This document shows, one piece after another, positions 32,512 to 40,986 of a DNA stretch of 52,835 nucleotides (position 1 is its first letter; every line of letters begins with the position of its first letter). The DNA comes from an uncultured Oscillospiraceae bacterium (lineage in GTDB: Bacteria; Bacillota_A; Clostridia; Oscillospirales; Oscillospiraceae). The notes under the pieces were generated by a model. That model was given only the letters and a program-made list of their open reading frames with translations. It was not told where the DNA came from and did no database searches. The stretch covers positions 1 to 52,835 of the forward strand of contig CAAFFR010000148.1 in the NCBI GenBank assembly GCA_900762245.1, written 5' to 3'. The translations under genes and the position numbers were made by a program.

Positions 32512-32859
32512 ATGGCAAAAGGTGGATTCCGCGGCGGTATGCCCGGTGGTATGAATCAGGCTGCTATGATGAAGCAGGCCCAGAAGATGCAGCAGGAGAT
32601 GCTGCGGATGCAGGCTGAGCAGGAGGCAAAGACCTTCACTGCCAAGGCTGGCGGCGGCATGGTTGCCGCTACCGTCAACGGTAAGCACGAGATGGTGGCT
32701 TTGGAAATTAATCCCGAAGCAGTGGACCCCGATGATGTGGAGATGCTGCAGGACATGGTCATCGCTGCTGTTAACGAGGCCATGCGTGCTGCTGATCAGG
32801 AAGCAGCCAACAACATGTCCCGTCTCACCGGCGGCCTGAACCTGGGCGGCCTGTTTTAA
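32512..32859 (+). CDS. YbaB/EbfC family nucleoid-associated protein
   Basis: A 115-residue protein starting MAKGGFRGGMPGGMNQ with AGGAGAA upstream. Gly/Met-rich start, then the YbaB core: QKMQQEMLRMQAEQEAKTF, VAATVNGKHEMVALEINPEAV and a C-terminal helix. YbaB/EbfC proteins form tweezer-like dimers that bind DNA. It lies between dnaX and recR as in most bacteria; a palindromic repeat is inserted on each side of it. Confidence 0.94.
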   Translation: MAKGGFRGGMPGGMNQAAMMKQAQKMQQEMLRMQAEQEAKTFTAKAGGGMVAATVNGKHEMVALEINPEAVDPDDVEMLQDMVIAAVNEAMRAADQEAANNMSRLTGGLNLGGLF

Positions 32860-32868
32860 CTAAATGCT

Positions 32869-32953
32869 GTCATTGCGAGCCGGTGTGCACACCGGCGTGG
32901 CAATCCCCATCGACGAGGTAAATTGCCATGTCGCTTTGCTCCTCGCAATGACA
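32869..32953. repeat. TGTCATTGCGAG-family intergenic repeat
   Basis: TGTCATTGCGAGCCGG, inner hairpin CCGGTGTGCACACCGG, GTGGCAATCCCC, and right end CTCCTCGCAATGACA. It lies between ybaB and recR, within what is normally a tight operon. Confidence 0.82.
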
Positions 32954-32974
32954 GGAAGCGTAAGGAGTTACCGT

Positions 32975-33574
32975 ATGAATTTCTTTCCCGCAGCGCTTCA
33001 GAATCTGGCAGACCAGTTTGCCCGGCTTCCCGGCATTGGCGGTAAGACTGCCCAGCGACTGGCCTTTCATGTGCTGAGCCTGCCCTATGAGGAAGCGGAG
33101 GAATTTTCCGCTGCCATTCTGGAAGCCAAAAAGCAAGTCCATACCTGCCCCCGGTGTCAGAATCTGACGGACCGGAACTTATGTCCTATCTGCGATGACG
33201 AGCTGCGGGACAAAAGCATCATCTGCGTGGTGGCAGAGCCCCGGGATGTCATTGCCATGGAGCGCTCCCGGGAATTCAGGGGCACCTACCATGTGCTTCA
33301 CGGTGTTATTTCTCCCCTGAACCATGTGACTCAGGATGACATCAAGATCAAGGAACTGCTGCGCCGGGTGGGGCAGGGGGATGTGAAGGAGGTCATTATG
33401 GCCACCAACCCCGATACCGAGGGCGAAGCCACGGCGATGTATATTTCCCGCCTGCTGCGGCCCATGGAGGTCAAGGTGACCCGCCTTGCCTACGGCGTGC
33501 CGGTGGGCAGCCAGCTGGAATATGCCGACGAGGTGACACTGTCCCGTGCACTGGAAGGCAGACAGGAAATCTGA
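32975..33574 (+). CDS. recR: Recombination mediator protein RecR
   Basis: A 199-residue RecR starting [23 protein letters not shown] is 8 bases upstream, and the upstream in-frame extension runs through the palindromic repeat and is rejected. Helix-hairpin-helix ([17 protein letters not shown]), C4 zinc finger ([16 protein letters not shown]) and Toprim domain ([35 protein letters not shown]) are all present. With RecO/RecF it loads RecA on gapped DNA. It closes the dnaX-ybaB-recR cluster. Confidence 0.97.
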   Translation: MNFFPAALQNLADQFARLPGIGGKTAQRLAFHVLSLPYEEAEEFSAAILEAKKQVHTCPRCQNLTDRNLCPICDDELRDKSIICVVAEPRDVIAMERSREFRGTYHVLHGVISPLNHVTQDDIKIKELLRRVGQGDVKEVIMATNPDTEGEATAMYISRLLRPMEVKVTRLAYGVPVGSQLEYADEVTLSRALEGRQEI

Positions 33575-33578
33575 AAGC

Positions 33579-33612
33579 AAAAAAGAGACTGCTTGCAAGC
33601 AGTCTCTTTTTT
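33579..33612. terminator. Bidirectional terminator after recR
   Basis: A continuous 17+17-base palindrome: AAAAAAGAGACTGCTTG and its complement, with T6 on either strand. Flanking genes converge. Confidence 0.92.
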
Positions 33613-33623
33613 AGTTATAAACA

Positions 33624-34520
33624 TCAATTTTCAACTTTCCGTTTCTCAGGAAGCTGGGAAATGACCACCGCTGTAAACACAAGTCCGCAGCCGATGATCT
33701 CATGGGGTGCCATCCGTTCCCCCAGCAGCCACCAGCCGCCGAGGACCGCGAAGACGGATTCCAGGCTCATAATCAAGGATGCGGTGGTGGGTTCCAGAGA
33801 TTTCTGCCCCACGATCTGCAGCGAGTAGGCAAGGCCCATGCTCAGCATACCGGCAAAGCACAAAGGCCCCCAGCAGGCTATCAGATTGCCCATATCCACG
33901 GTTTCTGTAAAAGCGACAAAAGGGACAGACAGTACGGCGACCGTCACGGCCTGAACACAGTTCAGCCGGAAGCCATCCACAGCGGCGGCGAAACGGTCGA
34001 TACAGGTGATCTGAACAGAGAAAGCCAGCGCGCAGCCCATTAAGAACAGATCGCCTTTATTGACCTCGGTAACACCGAGGCAGCTGAGAAGATACAGTCC
34101 CACCACTGCCAGTGCTACACTGAAAACAGCGGCTTTCGGCACCTTCCGTCCCAGAAACAGCCCAAGAATAGGTACCAGAACGATGTACATGGCGGTAATA
34201 AAGCCTGCTTTGCCGGCATCGGTGTATACAAGGCCGATCTGCTGCAGACTGGATGCTACAAACAAGGCACAGCCGCAGATGATTCCGGATTTCCACAGGT
34301 CGGGGTTCTTCCACTTTTGAGCGGACTGCCCCATGCTGCATTTGCCGATGTCCAGCAAAAAAGCACCGGGCACAAGTACCAGCACCGCCAGAAGACAGCG
34401 CACCATCTGAAAGGTAAAAGGACCGATGAGGTCCATGCCCACACTCTGGGCGATAAAGGCAAAGCCCCAGATCACGGTGGCTGCCAGCAGGGCTAATGTG
34501 CCCTTGAATTGTTCTTTCAT
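33624..34520 (-). CDS. DMT family transporter (EamA)
   Basis: A 298-residue protein with ten membrane helices in two EamA repeats: first repeat starting LALLAATVIWGFAFIAQSVG, second around LFLMGCALAFSVQITCIDRFA, with the typical end GLAYSLQIVGQKSLEPTTAS and SLESVFAVLGGWWLLGERM. Family members export amino acids or other metabolites; the substrate is not evident. It is single, convergent with recR and divergent from pepF. Confidence 0.9.
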   Translation of the reverse strand: MKEQFKGTLALLAATVIWGFAFIAQSVGMDLIGPFTFQMVRCLLAVLVLVPGAFLLDIGKCSMGQSAQKWKNPDLWKSGIICGCALFVASSLQQIGLVYTDAGKAGFITAMYIVLVPILGLFLGRKVPKAAVFSVALAVVGLYLLSCLGVTEVNKGDLFLMGCALAFSVQITCIDRFAAAVDGFRLNCVQAVTVAVLSVPFVAFTETVDMGNLIACWGPLCFAGMLSMGLAYSLQIVGQKSLEPTTASLIMSLESVFAVLGGWWLLGERMAPHEIIGCGLVFTAVVISQLPEKRKVEN

Positions 34521-34571
34521 AAAAAATCACCGCCAAATACTCTAACACAAATCGGCAGAAAATGCAAGCGG

Positions 34572-34599
34572 TTGCTTTTTTGCTTTAGTGTGGTATAAT
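34572..34599 (+). promoter_or_regulatory. Promoter of pepF
   Basis: TTGCTT (34572-34577), 16-bp spacer, TATAAT (34594-34599) with an upstream TGG (extended -10). A palindromic repeat lies between it and the gene, in the leader. Confidence 0.65.
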
Positions 34600-34633
34600 A
34601 CAAAAGGTAAATGAGCAGTGTGAATACGGAACC

Positions 34634-34664
34634 TGTAGGGCGATGGCATGACTCCCGCCCTACG
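34634..34664. repeat. TGTAGGGCG-family repeat in the pepF leader
   Basis: TGTAGGGCG (34634-34642) and CGCCCTAC (34656-34663) form the outer stem. It lies downstream of the predicted transcription start, so it would be part of the mRNA. Confidence 0.65.
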
Positions 34665-34690
34665 ACATTTGAAGTTTGGAGGCTTTTACT

Positions 34691-36496
34691 ATGGAAAACG
34701 CAAATCGTATCTTGAACCGGGAAGAGATACCCGAGGAATATAAGTGGGCGATCCATGACCTGTATGCCACCGATGCGGACTGGCAGGACCATCTTGCTAC
34801 GCTGGAGGAGGACCGGGCTGCGATGATGTCCTATGCAGGTAAACTGGGAGAAAATGCACAGAATCTTTATGATTACCTTTCCCGCATGGAGCAGACCGAG
34901 GTGAAGATTTCCCGTCTGGCAAACTACTGCATGCGAAAGTCTGACGAAGATACCCGCAACGCTACCTATCAGGCTATGGTGGGTAAATTCCGGGGTGTGA
35001 TGGTAGGAATCAGCTCTGCTACCAGCTTTGAAAGTCCGGAGATCATGGGGATTTCCGACGAAACCCTGGACAGCTTCTATGCTGAAGTGCCTGCTCTGGA
35101 GCGTTACCGCCGCTATCTGACGAACCTCCGCCGGAAAAAAGCCCATACCCTGTCTCCTGCCGAGGAGAAGCTTCTGGCTGCCGCCGGTGAGATCGCCCAT
35201 ACCCCCGACAGTATCTATGGTGTCTTTGCCAATGCAGACCTGAAGTTCCCGGATGCCCTGGACGCAGAGGGAAATTCTCATCCTGTCAGCGCCGGTACCT
35301 TCATCCGCCTGGAGGAAAGCCCGGACCGGGAGCTGCGCCGCAGCGCCTATGAAAGCGTCTACGATACCTACGGTCAGTTCCGCAACACTGCTGCAGCCAT
35401 GCTGAACGGCCAGAACAAGCAGCAGAAGTTTTTTGCGGAAGCCAGAAAATACGCCAGTGCCTTCGAGCGTTCTCTGGACGATACCAATGTCCCCACGGAA
35501 GTCTACCATAATCTGATCGAAGCGGTCCACCAGAATGCTGACAAGATGCACCGCTATATCCGCCTGCGCAAGAAGCTGCTGGGCCTGGAGAAACTGCATT
35601 TTTATGATATCTACACCCCTCTGGTGCCCGATGCCGACCAGGAGATCCCCTATGAGCAGGCAAAGCAGACCATTTATGATGCCCTGCATCCTATGGGTGA
35701 AGAATACCGGGCCATTTTAAAGGAAGGCTTTGACAACCGCTGGATCGATGTCTATCCCAGCGTAGGCAAACGCAGCGGCGCCTATTCTGCCGGTGCGGTG
35801 GTCCATCCCTTCGTGCTGATGAACTACGCCGGCAACCTGAATACTCAGTTCACCTTGGCTCACGAAATGGGCCACGCCATCCATTCCTATCTGTCTCATA
35901 AGCATCAGAATCCCGTGGATGCAGGCTATGTGATCTTCGTTGCAGAGGTGGCATCTACCTGCAATGAAGCGCTGCTGATGGAATACCTTCTGGGCAAGAC
36001 CACGGATAAGCGCCAGCGGGCTTATCTCATCAACCACTTCCTGGACCAGTTCCGGGGAACCATTTACCGCCAGACCATGTTTGCTGAGTTTGAATTGAAC
36101 ATCGGTAAAATGGTAGAGGAGGGCAAGACTCTGACTGCTGAGGCTCTTTGCGCAGAATATAAGCGTCTGAACGAACTTTACTACGGCCCGGATATTGAGG
36201 TGGATGACCGCATTGCCATGGAATGGGCAAGAATCCCTCACTTCTATTACAATTACTATGTCTTCCAGTATGCTACCGGCTACTCTGCCGCCATTGCCCT
36301 GTCCCGACGTATCCTGCGGGAGGGAGAGGTCGCGGTGAAGGATTATCTGAACTTCCTTTCCGGCGGCTGCTCCAAGACACCCATCGATTTGCTGAAGGGC
36401 GCAGGCGTGGATATGACCGGCCCCGAGCCTGTAAATCAGGCATTGGAACTCTTCGGCCAGCTGCTGGATGAACTGGAAGCTCTGATGGAGGACTGA
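34691..36496 (+). CDS. pepF: Oligoendopeptidase F
   Basis: A 601-residue M3B metallopeptidase, full length for PepF. Start MENANRILNREEIPEEYKW with TTTGGAGG upstream; an in-frame ATG at 34676 overlaps that site region and is less likely. The zinc-binding HEMGH motif is at residues 391-395 (LAHEMGHAIHSYLS), with the third ligand Glu in the following EVASTCNEALL. N-terminal oligopeptidase F domain (about 115-185) is present. It is a cytosolic enzyme degrading peptides of roughly 7-17 residues. A small unknown gene follows one base after its stop. Confidence 0.95.
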   Translation: MENANRILNREEIPEEYKWAIHDLYATDADWQDHLATLEEDRAAMMSYAGKLGENAQNLYDYLSRMEQTEVKISRLANYCMRKSDEDTRNATYQAMVGKFRGVMVGISSATSFESPEIMGISDETLDSFYAEVPALERYRRYLTNLRRKKAHTLSPAEEKLLAAAGEIAHTPDSIYGVFANADLKFPDALDAEGNSHPVSAGTFIRLEESPDRELRRSAYESVYDTYGQFRNTAAAMLNGQNKQQKFFAEARKYASAFERSLDDTNVPTEVYHNLIEAVHQNADKMHRYIRLRKKLLGLEKLHFYDIYTPLVPDADQEIPYEQAKQTIYDALHPMGEEYRAILKEGFDNRWIDVYPSVGKRSGAYSAGAVVHPFVLMNYAGNLNTQFTLAHEMGHAIHSYLSHKHQNPVDAGYVIFVAEVASTCNEALLMEYLLGKTTDKRQRAYLINHFLDQFRGTIYRQTMFAEFELNIGKMVEEGKTLTAEALCAEYKRLNELYYGPDIEVDDRIAMEWARIPHFYYNYYVFQYATGYSAAIALSRRILREGEVAVKDYLNFLSGGCSKTPIDLLKGAGVDMTGPEPVNQALELFGQLLDELEALMED

Positions 36497-36497
36497 G

Positions 36498-36764
36498 ATG
36501 GAGGAGCTGTTTATCCCCACGCTGCACACCTTCGCCATGGATAACATTTTCACCGGCTCCAAGGGCCTGTTCCGCTTCCGGGCAAAGCCCAATATTGTCA
36601 AAGCCACTCCCAAAGAGGTGGATTTTGAACAAAGCTCCATTACCGCAGAATATTGGCACGGCCTGTTCTGCTATGAAAAAAGTGAAATGGAGGGCTGCGA
36701 GACCTTTCCTCTGACGGAAGAAGGCCGTCAGGCCATGCTGGACTGGCTTACCAGCAAAATCTAA
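36498..36764 (+). CDS. Small protein, unknown function, coupled to pepF
   Basis: An 88-residue soluble protein (MEELFIPTLHTFAMDN ... MLDWLTSKI). The ATG is one base beyond the pepF stop with GGAG inside the end of pepF, so it is probably translated from the same mRNA. The pattern of alternating hydrophobics suggests a small alpha/beta domain. I do not recognise the family. A strong terminator follows. Confidence 0.7.
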   Translation: MEELFIPTLHTFAMDNIFTGSKGLFRFRAKPNIVKATPKEVDFEQSSITAEYWHGLFCYEKSEMEGCETFPLTEEGRQAMLDWLTSKI

Positions 36765-36779
36765 AATCCCTTGAAATTC

Positions 36780-36820
36780 ATTTGCAGGACGGAATCAACT
36801 CCCGTCCTGCAAATTTTTTG
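36780..36820 (+). terminator. Terminator of the pepF operon
   Basis: ATTTGCAGGACGG (36780-36792) and CCGTCCTGCAAAT (36802-36814) form a 13-bp stem followed by a T-run. Confidence 0.9.
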
Positions 36821-36848
36821 GCAAATTGTAAAAAAACTAAAATTATGC

Positions 36849-36878
36849 TTGCTATTTTCCGGCTTGGTTGTGTATAAT
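36849..36878 (+). promoter_or_regulatory. Promoter of the adenylate-forming-like gene
   Basis: TTGCTA (36849-36854), 18-bp spacer, TATAAT (36873-36878), about 32 bases before the chosen start. Confidence 0.55.
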
Positions 36879-36910
36879 GATTATAAATATCATGATGGGG
36901 AGTGTGCCGG

Positions 36911-37837
36911 ATGGACCGCGGGGCTTATTGGAAGTTTATCAAAAAATGCAGTGAGCCTGCTGCGCAGGAACAGACCATTGCCTATCTTGCGGAGCATCTG
37001 GGAAAGTTCCTGCGAAAAGGGGAGCGGGTATTGATCTGCTTCCGCTGCCGGGAAGAAGGCAGCCTGAGCTGGCTGATGGAGCAGGCGGTCTGCCGCTGCG
37101 AGGCAGTACCGGTGGTCTGGGGTCCGGACCATTTGTGGAAGACCCTGCTGCGGCAGGCATTTACCAACAAAGTGACTGCCATTATCGGCCCGCCCCTGAT
37201 CCTGCTGGGACTGATGAAGCTGAAGCGCCGTAATTCCACTCCCCTGTATATCCGACGGGTTATTACCGCAGGTTATCCCTGCCCGGATTGGATGGTCGAA
37301 GGTTTCGTAAAGGGGTTTGACTGTGAGGTTGGCGGATGCTTTGGCTTAGAACATAGCGGCATCGTGGCCGGATTTGCCTGCGGCCACAGCTGGGGAGTCC
37401 ATCTGCGGGAGGATGTTTTCGGTGCCGACATCGTAGACAAAGACGGTAGGCTTGTGCCGGAAGGGGAAAAGGGAGAAGTGGTCCTGTATTTCAAGGAAGA
37501 CCCCTCTCTGCGCCTGCCTACCGGAGACTATGCGTCTGCGGTGTCGGAAGCCTGTGGCTGCGGGAGTACCACCATGCGCCTGAATGAGATGTACTATGGC
37601 GGACTGGTAGATCCGGATCTGGATGCCCTGGCGCAGCACCTGATGAGCTGGACCAGCGTGCTGGACTGTCATGTAAAAAAAGGAGAGTGCGGATTGGAAA
37701 TCGAAGTGGTCACCTTCCAAGGGGAGAAGCTTCCCAAGCTGCCTAGTGCGGCAAAACTGGTGATCCGCAGCTGGGACCCTCAAACCGATGAACCGCTGCT
37801 TCACGCATCCTCGCTGAAAATCCCCGCGATGATGTAA
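36911..37837 (+). CDS. Shortened adenylate-forming-enzyme-like protein (phenylacetate-CoA ligase-like)
   Basis: A 308-residue soluble protein; ATG at 36911 chosen because GGGGAG lies 8 bases upstream, whereas the GTG at 36902 is too close. Parts echo the ANL superfamily as seen in PaaK-like ligases: PVVWGPDHLWKTLLRQAF, VITAGYPCPDWMVEGF, GCFGLEHSGIVAGF in the place of the YGxTE motif, and GEKGEVVLYF with LPTGDY (TGD at 204-206) in the place of the ADP-binding RYRTGD. The Gly/Ser-rich P-loop and most of the N-terminal domain are absent (PaaK is about 430 residues), so catalysis is doubtful. It precedes the alaS T-box. Confidence 0.6.
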   Translation: MDRGAYWKFIKKCSEPAAQEQTIAYLAEHLGKFLRKGERVLICFRCREEGSLSWLMEQAVCRCEAVPVVWGPDHLWKTLLRQAFTNKVTAIIGPPLILLGLMKLKRRNSTPLYIRRVITAGYPCPDWMVEGFVKGFDCEVGGCFGLEHSGIVAGFACGHSWGVHLREDVFGADIVDKDGRLVPEGEKGEVVLYFKEDPSLRLPTGDYASAVSEACGCGSTTMRLNEMYYGGLVDPDLDALAQHLMSWTSVLDCHVKKGECGLEIEVVTFQGEKLPKLPSAAKLVIRSWDPQTDEPLLHASSLKIPAMM

Positions 37838-37844
37838 AAAAATA

Positions 37845-37872
37845 TTGACATTTTTCCGCATTGTGGTAGAAT
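37845..37872 (+). promoter_or_regulatory. Promoter of the alaS T-box leader
   Basis: TTGACA (37845-37850), 16-bp spacer, TAGAAT (37867-37872); transcription would start near 37879, at the start of the T-box RNA. Confidence 0.7.
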
Positions 37873-37879
37873 ACAGAAG

Positions 37880-38100
37880 ATATGCAAAGACAATGCGGAA
37901 AACAAAGCAGCTTTGGAAGCCTGTAGCGAGGGGGAACCGGTGAAAGCCCCCGGCGGAAAACCTGCAAGCCACTTACCGCGTCGCCCGGGAAGACCGGGAC
38001 GGGTGCTCCCGTTACAGAGCGTCTAAGATGTCCCTTTTGGGATGAATTAGGGTGGTACCGCGATTCACGTCGCCCCTAGCTGGTAGGGGCGGCGTTTTTT
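37880..38100 (+). ncRNA. T-box riboswitch controlling alaS
   Basis: Contains the diagnostic T-box GGTGGTACCGCG (38051-38062) preceded by ATTAG, and then a terminator stem CGTCGCCCCTA / TAGGGGCGGCG (38068-38094) with T6. Upstream, GCGAGGGGGAACCGGTGAAA and the matching CCCCC form the apical part of stem I with its conserved GGTGAAAG loop. Uncharged tRNA-Ala should bind and favour the antiterminator, allowing alaS transcription. Alanine codons (GCA, GCC) occur in the expected specifier zone near 37967-37974, but I could not fix the specifier by eye. Confidence 0.93.
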
Positions 38101-38123
38101 GTTTGTACCGAAATAAGAATATA

Positions 38124-38237
38124 CAGTTGACAATTGACAATTGACAGTTGACAGCTGTGGTATGCCTTCGTCATACTTTGAATAATATCGCGAAGCGATA
38201 CCATAACTGTCAATTGTTAACTGTTCACTGTCAACTG
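38124..38237. repeat. Third repeat family: ATTGACA-type tandem/inverted unit
   Basis: The left part is a short tandem array of (A)ATTGACA-like units (TTGACAATTGACAATTGACA and variants), the right part the inverted version (CTGTCAATTGTTAACTG, CACTGTCAACTG). A central hairpin ATATCGCGAAGCGATA lies between. It is inserted between the T-box terminator and the alaS start, hence within the alaS leader. Confidence 0.7.
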
Positions 38238-38258
38238 AAAAAACTGGAGGTTTTTTCT

Positions 38259-40901
38259 ATGAATCCCAAGCCTTATGGCGTAAACGAACTGCGTGAGATG
38301 TTCCTGTCTTTCTTTGAGAGCAAGCAGCATCTGCGCCTGCCCAGCTTTTCCCTGATCCCTCAGAACGACAAGTCCCTGCTGCTGATTAACTCCGGCATGG
38401 CCCCCATGAAGCCCTACTTCAAGGGTGAGGTGGAGCCCCCCCGCCGCCGTGTCTGCACCTGCCAGAAGTGCATCCGTACCGGCGACATTGAGAACATTGG
38501 CAAGACCGCCCGTCACGGCACCTATTTCGAGATGCTGGGCAATTTCTCCTTCGGTGATTACTTCAAGCGTGAGGCCATTGCCTGGTCCTGGGAATTCCTG
38601 ACCAAGGTTGTGGGCCTGTCCGAAGACCGCCTGTTCCCCTCCATCTACGAAAACGACGAGGAAGCCTTTGAAATCTGGAACAAGGAGATCGGCGTTCCCG
38701 CAGAGCATATCTTCCGTTTCGGTAAGAAGGACAACTTCTGGGAGCACGGCTCCGGTCCCTGCGGCCCCTGCTCTGAGATCTACTATGACCGTGGCGAAAA
38801 GTACGGCTGCGGTAAGCCCGACTGCACCGTCGGCTGCGACTGCGACCGTTACATGGAGGTCTGGAACAACGTCTTCTCCCAGTTTGACAATGACGGTCAG
38901 GGCAACTACACGGAACTGGTCCAGAAGAACATCGATACTGGCATGGGTCTGGAGCGTCTGGCTGTTGTCTGCCAGGATGTCAACTCCCTGTTCGATGTGG
39001 ACACCGTTATGAACATCACCAACAAGGTCACCGAGCTGACCGGTGCTTCCTACGGCAAGTCCTACAAGATGGACGTTTCCCTGCGTGTTATTACCGACCA
39101 CATCCGTGCCTCCACCTTCATGATCGCTGACGGCGTTCTGCCCAGCAACGAGGGCCGCGGCTACGTTCTGCGCCGTCTGCTGCGCCGTGCTGCCCGTCAC
39201 GGTAAGCTCCTGGGTGTCAACGATCCCTTCCTGTTCAAGGTGGTGGAGACCGTTGTCCACGAGAACGAATCCCACTACACCTACCTGCGTGAGCGCGCTG
39301 AGTATATCACCCGTATCGTCAAGATCGAAGAAGAGTCCTTCGGCAAGACCATCGATACCGGCATGGTTATCTTTAACGAAAAGATGGCTGCACACAAGGC
39401 TGAGGGTAAGACTGTCTTCTCCGGTGCTGACGCTTTCCTGCTGTCCGCTACCTACGGCTTCCCCATCGACCTGACCGCTGAAATGGTGGAGGACGAGGGC
39501 ATGACCCTGGATCTGGAGGGCTTCAACGCTCTGCGTGAGGAAGACAAGATTCGCGCCCGGGAAGCCCGCAAGGCTCTGGGTGATCTGGGCTGGGCCGGCA
39601 TCGACTTCGGCAAGGATATGCCCGAAACCAAGTTCGTCGGCTACAATACTCTGACCAATGATGCCAAGATTCTGGCTATCGTTTCCGAGGAAGAGCTGCA
39701 GCAGACCATCGGCGAGGGCGCTGAGGCAATTCTGGTTCTGGACGAAACTGCCATGTATGCCGAAATGGGCGGTCAGGTGGCCGACCACGGCACCATCAAG
39801 ACCGAAACCGCTGTCTTCGAGGTCAACAATGTCCAGAAGAACAAGGGCGGCAAGGTCATGCACTATGGTAAGGTCGTTTCCGGTGTGCTGAATGTCGGCG
39901 ATGCCGTGACTGTTTCTGTCTGCTCCGAACGCCGCAAGGCCATTATGCGCGCCCACTCCGCAACCCACCTGCTGCAGAAGGCTCTGCAGACTGTGCTGGG
40001 CGACCATGTCCATCAGGCCGGTTCCTACGTCAACGAGGACTACCTGCGCTTTGACTTTACCCATTTCTCTGCCATGACCGCAGAGGAGATCGAGAAGGTC
40101 AATGCTCTGGTGCAGGAGGCTGTGCTGGAGGGCTACGGCGTGGACATCAAGGAAATGTCCATTGACGAGGCAAAGGCTATCGGTGCTACCGCTCTGTTCT
40201 CTGAAAAGTACGGCGATACCGTCCGCGTGGTCAACATGGGCGGCTACTCCATCGAACTGTGCGGCGGTACCCATCTGGACAACACCGCAAAGGTCGGTTC
40301 CTTCCGTATCGTTTCCGAGGCTTCCGTTGCCTCCGGTGTCCGCCGTATTGAGGCCATCACCGGTAAGGCTTTCGTCGCCGATGCTGCCAAGACCCGGGAG
40401 ACTCTGGGCAATGTCTGCGCAGCCGTGAAGGTCAAGAAGGCCGATGAGCTGGAAGCCAAGCTGAATGCGCAGCTGGAGGAGATCAAGAACCTTAAGAAGG
40501 AGATCGAATCCTATAAGGCTAAGGAAGCTGCCGGCGCCGTCGATAAGATGCTTGCCGGTGCTGCTACTGTCGGTTCCGTCAAGGTTCTGACGGTGAATGT
40601 CCCCGGTGCTGACGCAGGCAAGCTGCGCCAGATGGGTGACGTGCTCCGTGACAAGGATGCCTCTGTGGTTGCCGTTCTGGCATCCGCAGCCGGTGAGAAG
40701 GTCACCTTCCTGGCAGTCTGCGGCAAGGATGCCGTCAAGGCTGGAGTGAAGGCCGGTGAGATCGTTAAGTTCGTCTGCAATGTCTGCGGCGGCAATGGCG
40801 GCGGCAAGCCCGATTCCGCCATGGGCGGCGGCAAGGACGCATCCAAGATGGACGAGGCCCTCTCTGGTGTTGCCGGCTTCGTTGCCACCAAGGTAAAGTA
40901 A
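38259..40901 (+). CDS. alaS: Alanyl-tRNA synthetase
   Basis: An 880-residue class II synthetase starting MNPKPYGVNELREMFL; TGGAGG fits this ATG, and the in-frame extension back to 38148 runs through the repeat and is rejected. Aminoacylation core (INSGMAPMKPYFKGEVEPP, TYFEMLGNFSFGDYFKREA, GCDCDRYMEVWNNVF), editing domain zinc motifs (HSATHLLQKAL and CGGTHLDNTAKVGSF) and C-terminal coiled coil plus DHHA1 domain are all present. Codon choice is strikingly uniform compared with neighbours, as in highly expressed genes. Expression is controlled by the upstream T-box. Confidence 0.98.
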   Translation: MNPKPYGVNELREMFLSFFESKQHLRLPSFSLIPQNDKSLLLINSGMAPMKPYFKGEVEPPRRRVCTCQKCIRTGDIENIGKTARHGTYFEMLGNFSFGDYFKREAIAWSWEFLTKVVGLSEDRLFPSIYENDEEAFEIWNKEIGVPAEHIFRFGKKDNFWEHGSGPCGPCSEIYYDRGEKYGCGKPDCTVGCDCDRYMEVWNNVFSQFDNDGQGNYTELVQKNIDTGMGLERLAVVCQDVNSLFDVDTVMNITNKVTELTGASYGKSYKMDVSLRVITDHIRASTFMIADGVLPSNEGRGYVLRRLLRRAARHGKLLGVNDPFLFKVVETVVHENESHYTYLRERAEYITRIVKIEEESFGKTIDTGMVIFNEKMAAHKAEGKTVFSGADAFLLSATYGFPIDLTAEMVEDEGMTLDLEGFNALREEDKIRAREARKALGDLGWAGIDFGKDMPETKFVGYNTLTNDAKILAIVSEEELQQTIGEGAEAILVLDETAMYAEMGGQVADHGTIKTETAVFEVNNVQKNKGGKVMHYGKVVSGVLNVGDAVTVSVCSERRKAIMRAHSATHLLQKALQTVLGDHVHQAGSYVNEDYLRFDFTHFSAMTAEEIEKVNALVQEAVLEGYGVDIKEMSIDEAKAIGATALFSEKYGDTVRVVNMGGYSIELCGGTHLDNTAKVGSFRIVSEASVASGVRRIEAITGKAFVADAAKTRETLGNVCAAVKVKKADELEAKLNAQLEEIKNLKKEIESYKAKEAAGAVDKMLAGAATVGSVKVLTVNVPGADAGKLRQMGDVLRDKDASVVAVLASAAGEKVTFLAVCGKDAVKAGVKAGEIVKFVCNVCGGNGGGKPDSAMGGGKDASKMDEALSGVAGFVATKVK

Positions 40902-40913
40902 TTGAAAATGCTT

Positions 40914-40947
40914 AAGAGGCGCAGCAGAAATGCTGCGCCTCTTTTTT
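40914..40947 (+). terminator. Terminator of alaS
   Basis: AAGAGGCGCAGCA (40914-40926), loop GAAA, TGCTGCGCCTCTT (40931-40943), then T-run. Confidence 0.93.
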
Positions 40948-40986
40948 AACCCAAAAGCGTTAGCATTTTAGAAAAGGAGGTATCCC

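Noticed and set aside
38124..38200. Possible CRISPR-like short tandem repeats
   Set aside because: Units are only 7-10 bases with no unique spacers and no cas genes nearby; it is an intergenic repeat.
38217..40274. 685-codon open frame on the minus strand opposite alaS
   Set aside because: It mirrors alaS, whose biased codons keep the opposite frame open. No ribosome binding site and no recognisable domain; alaS itself is certain.
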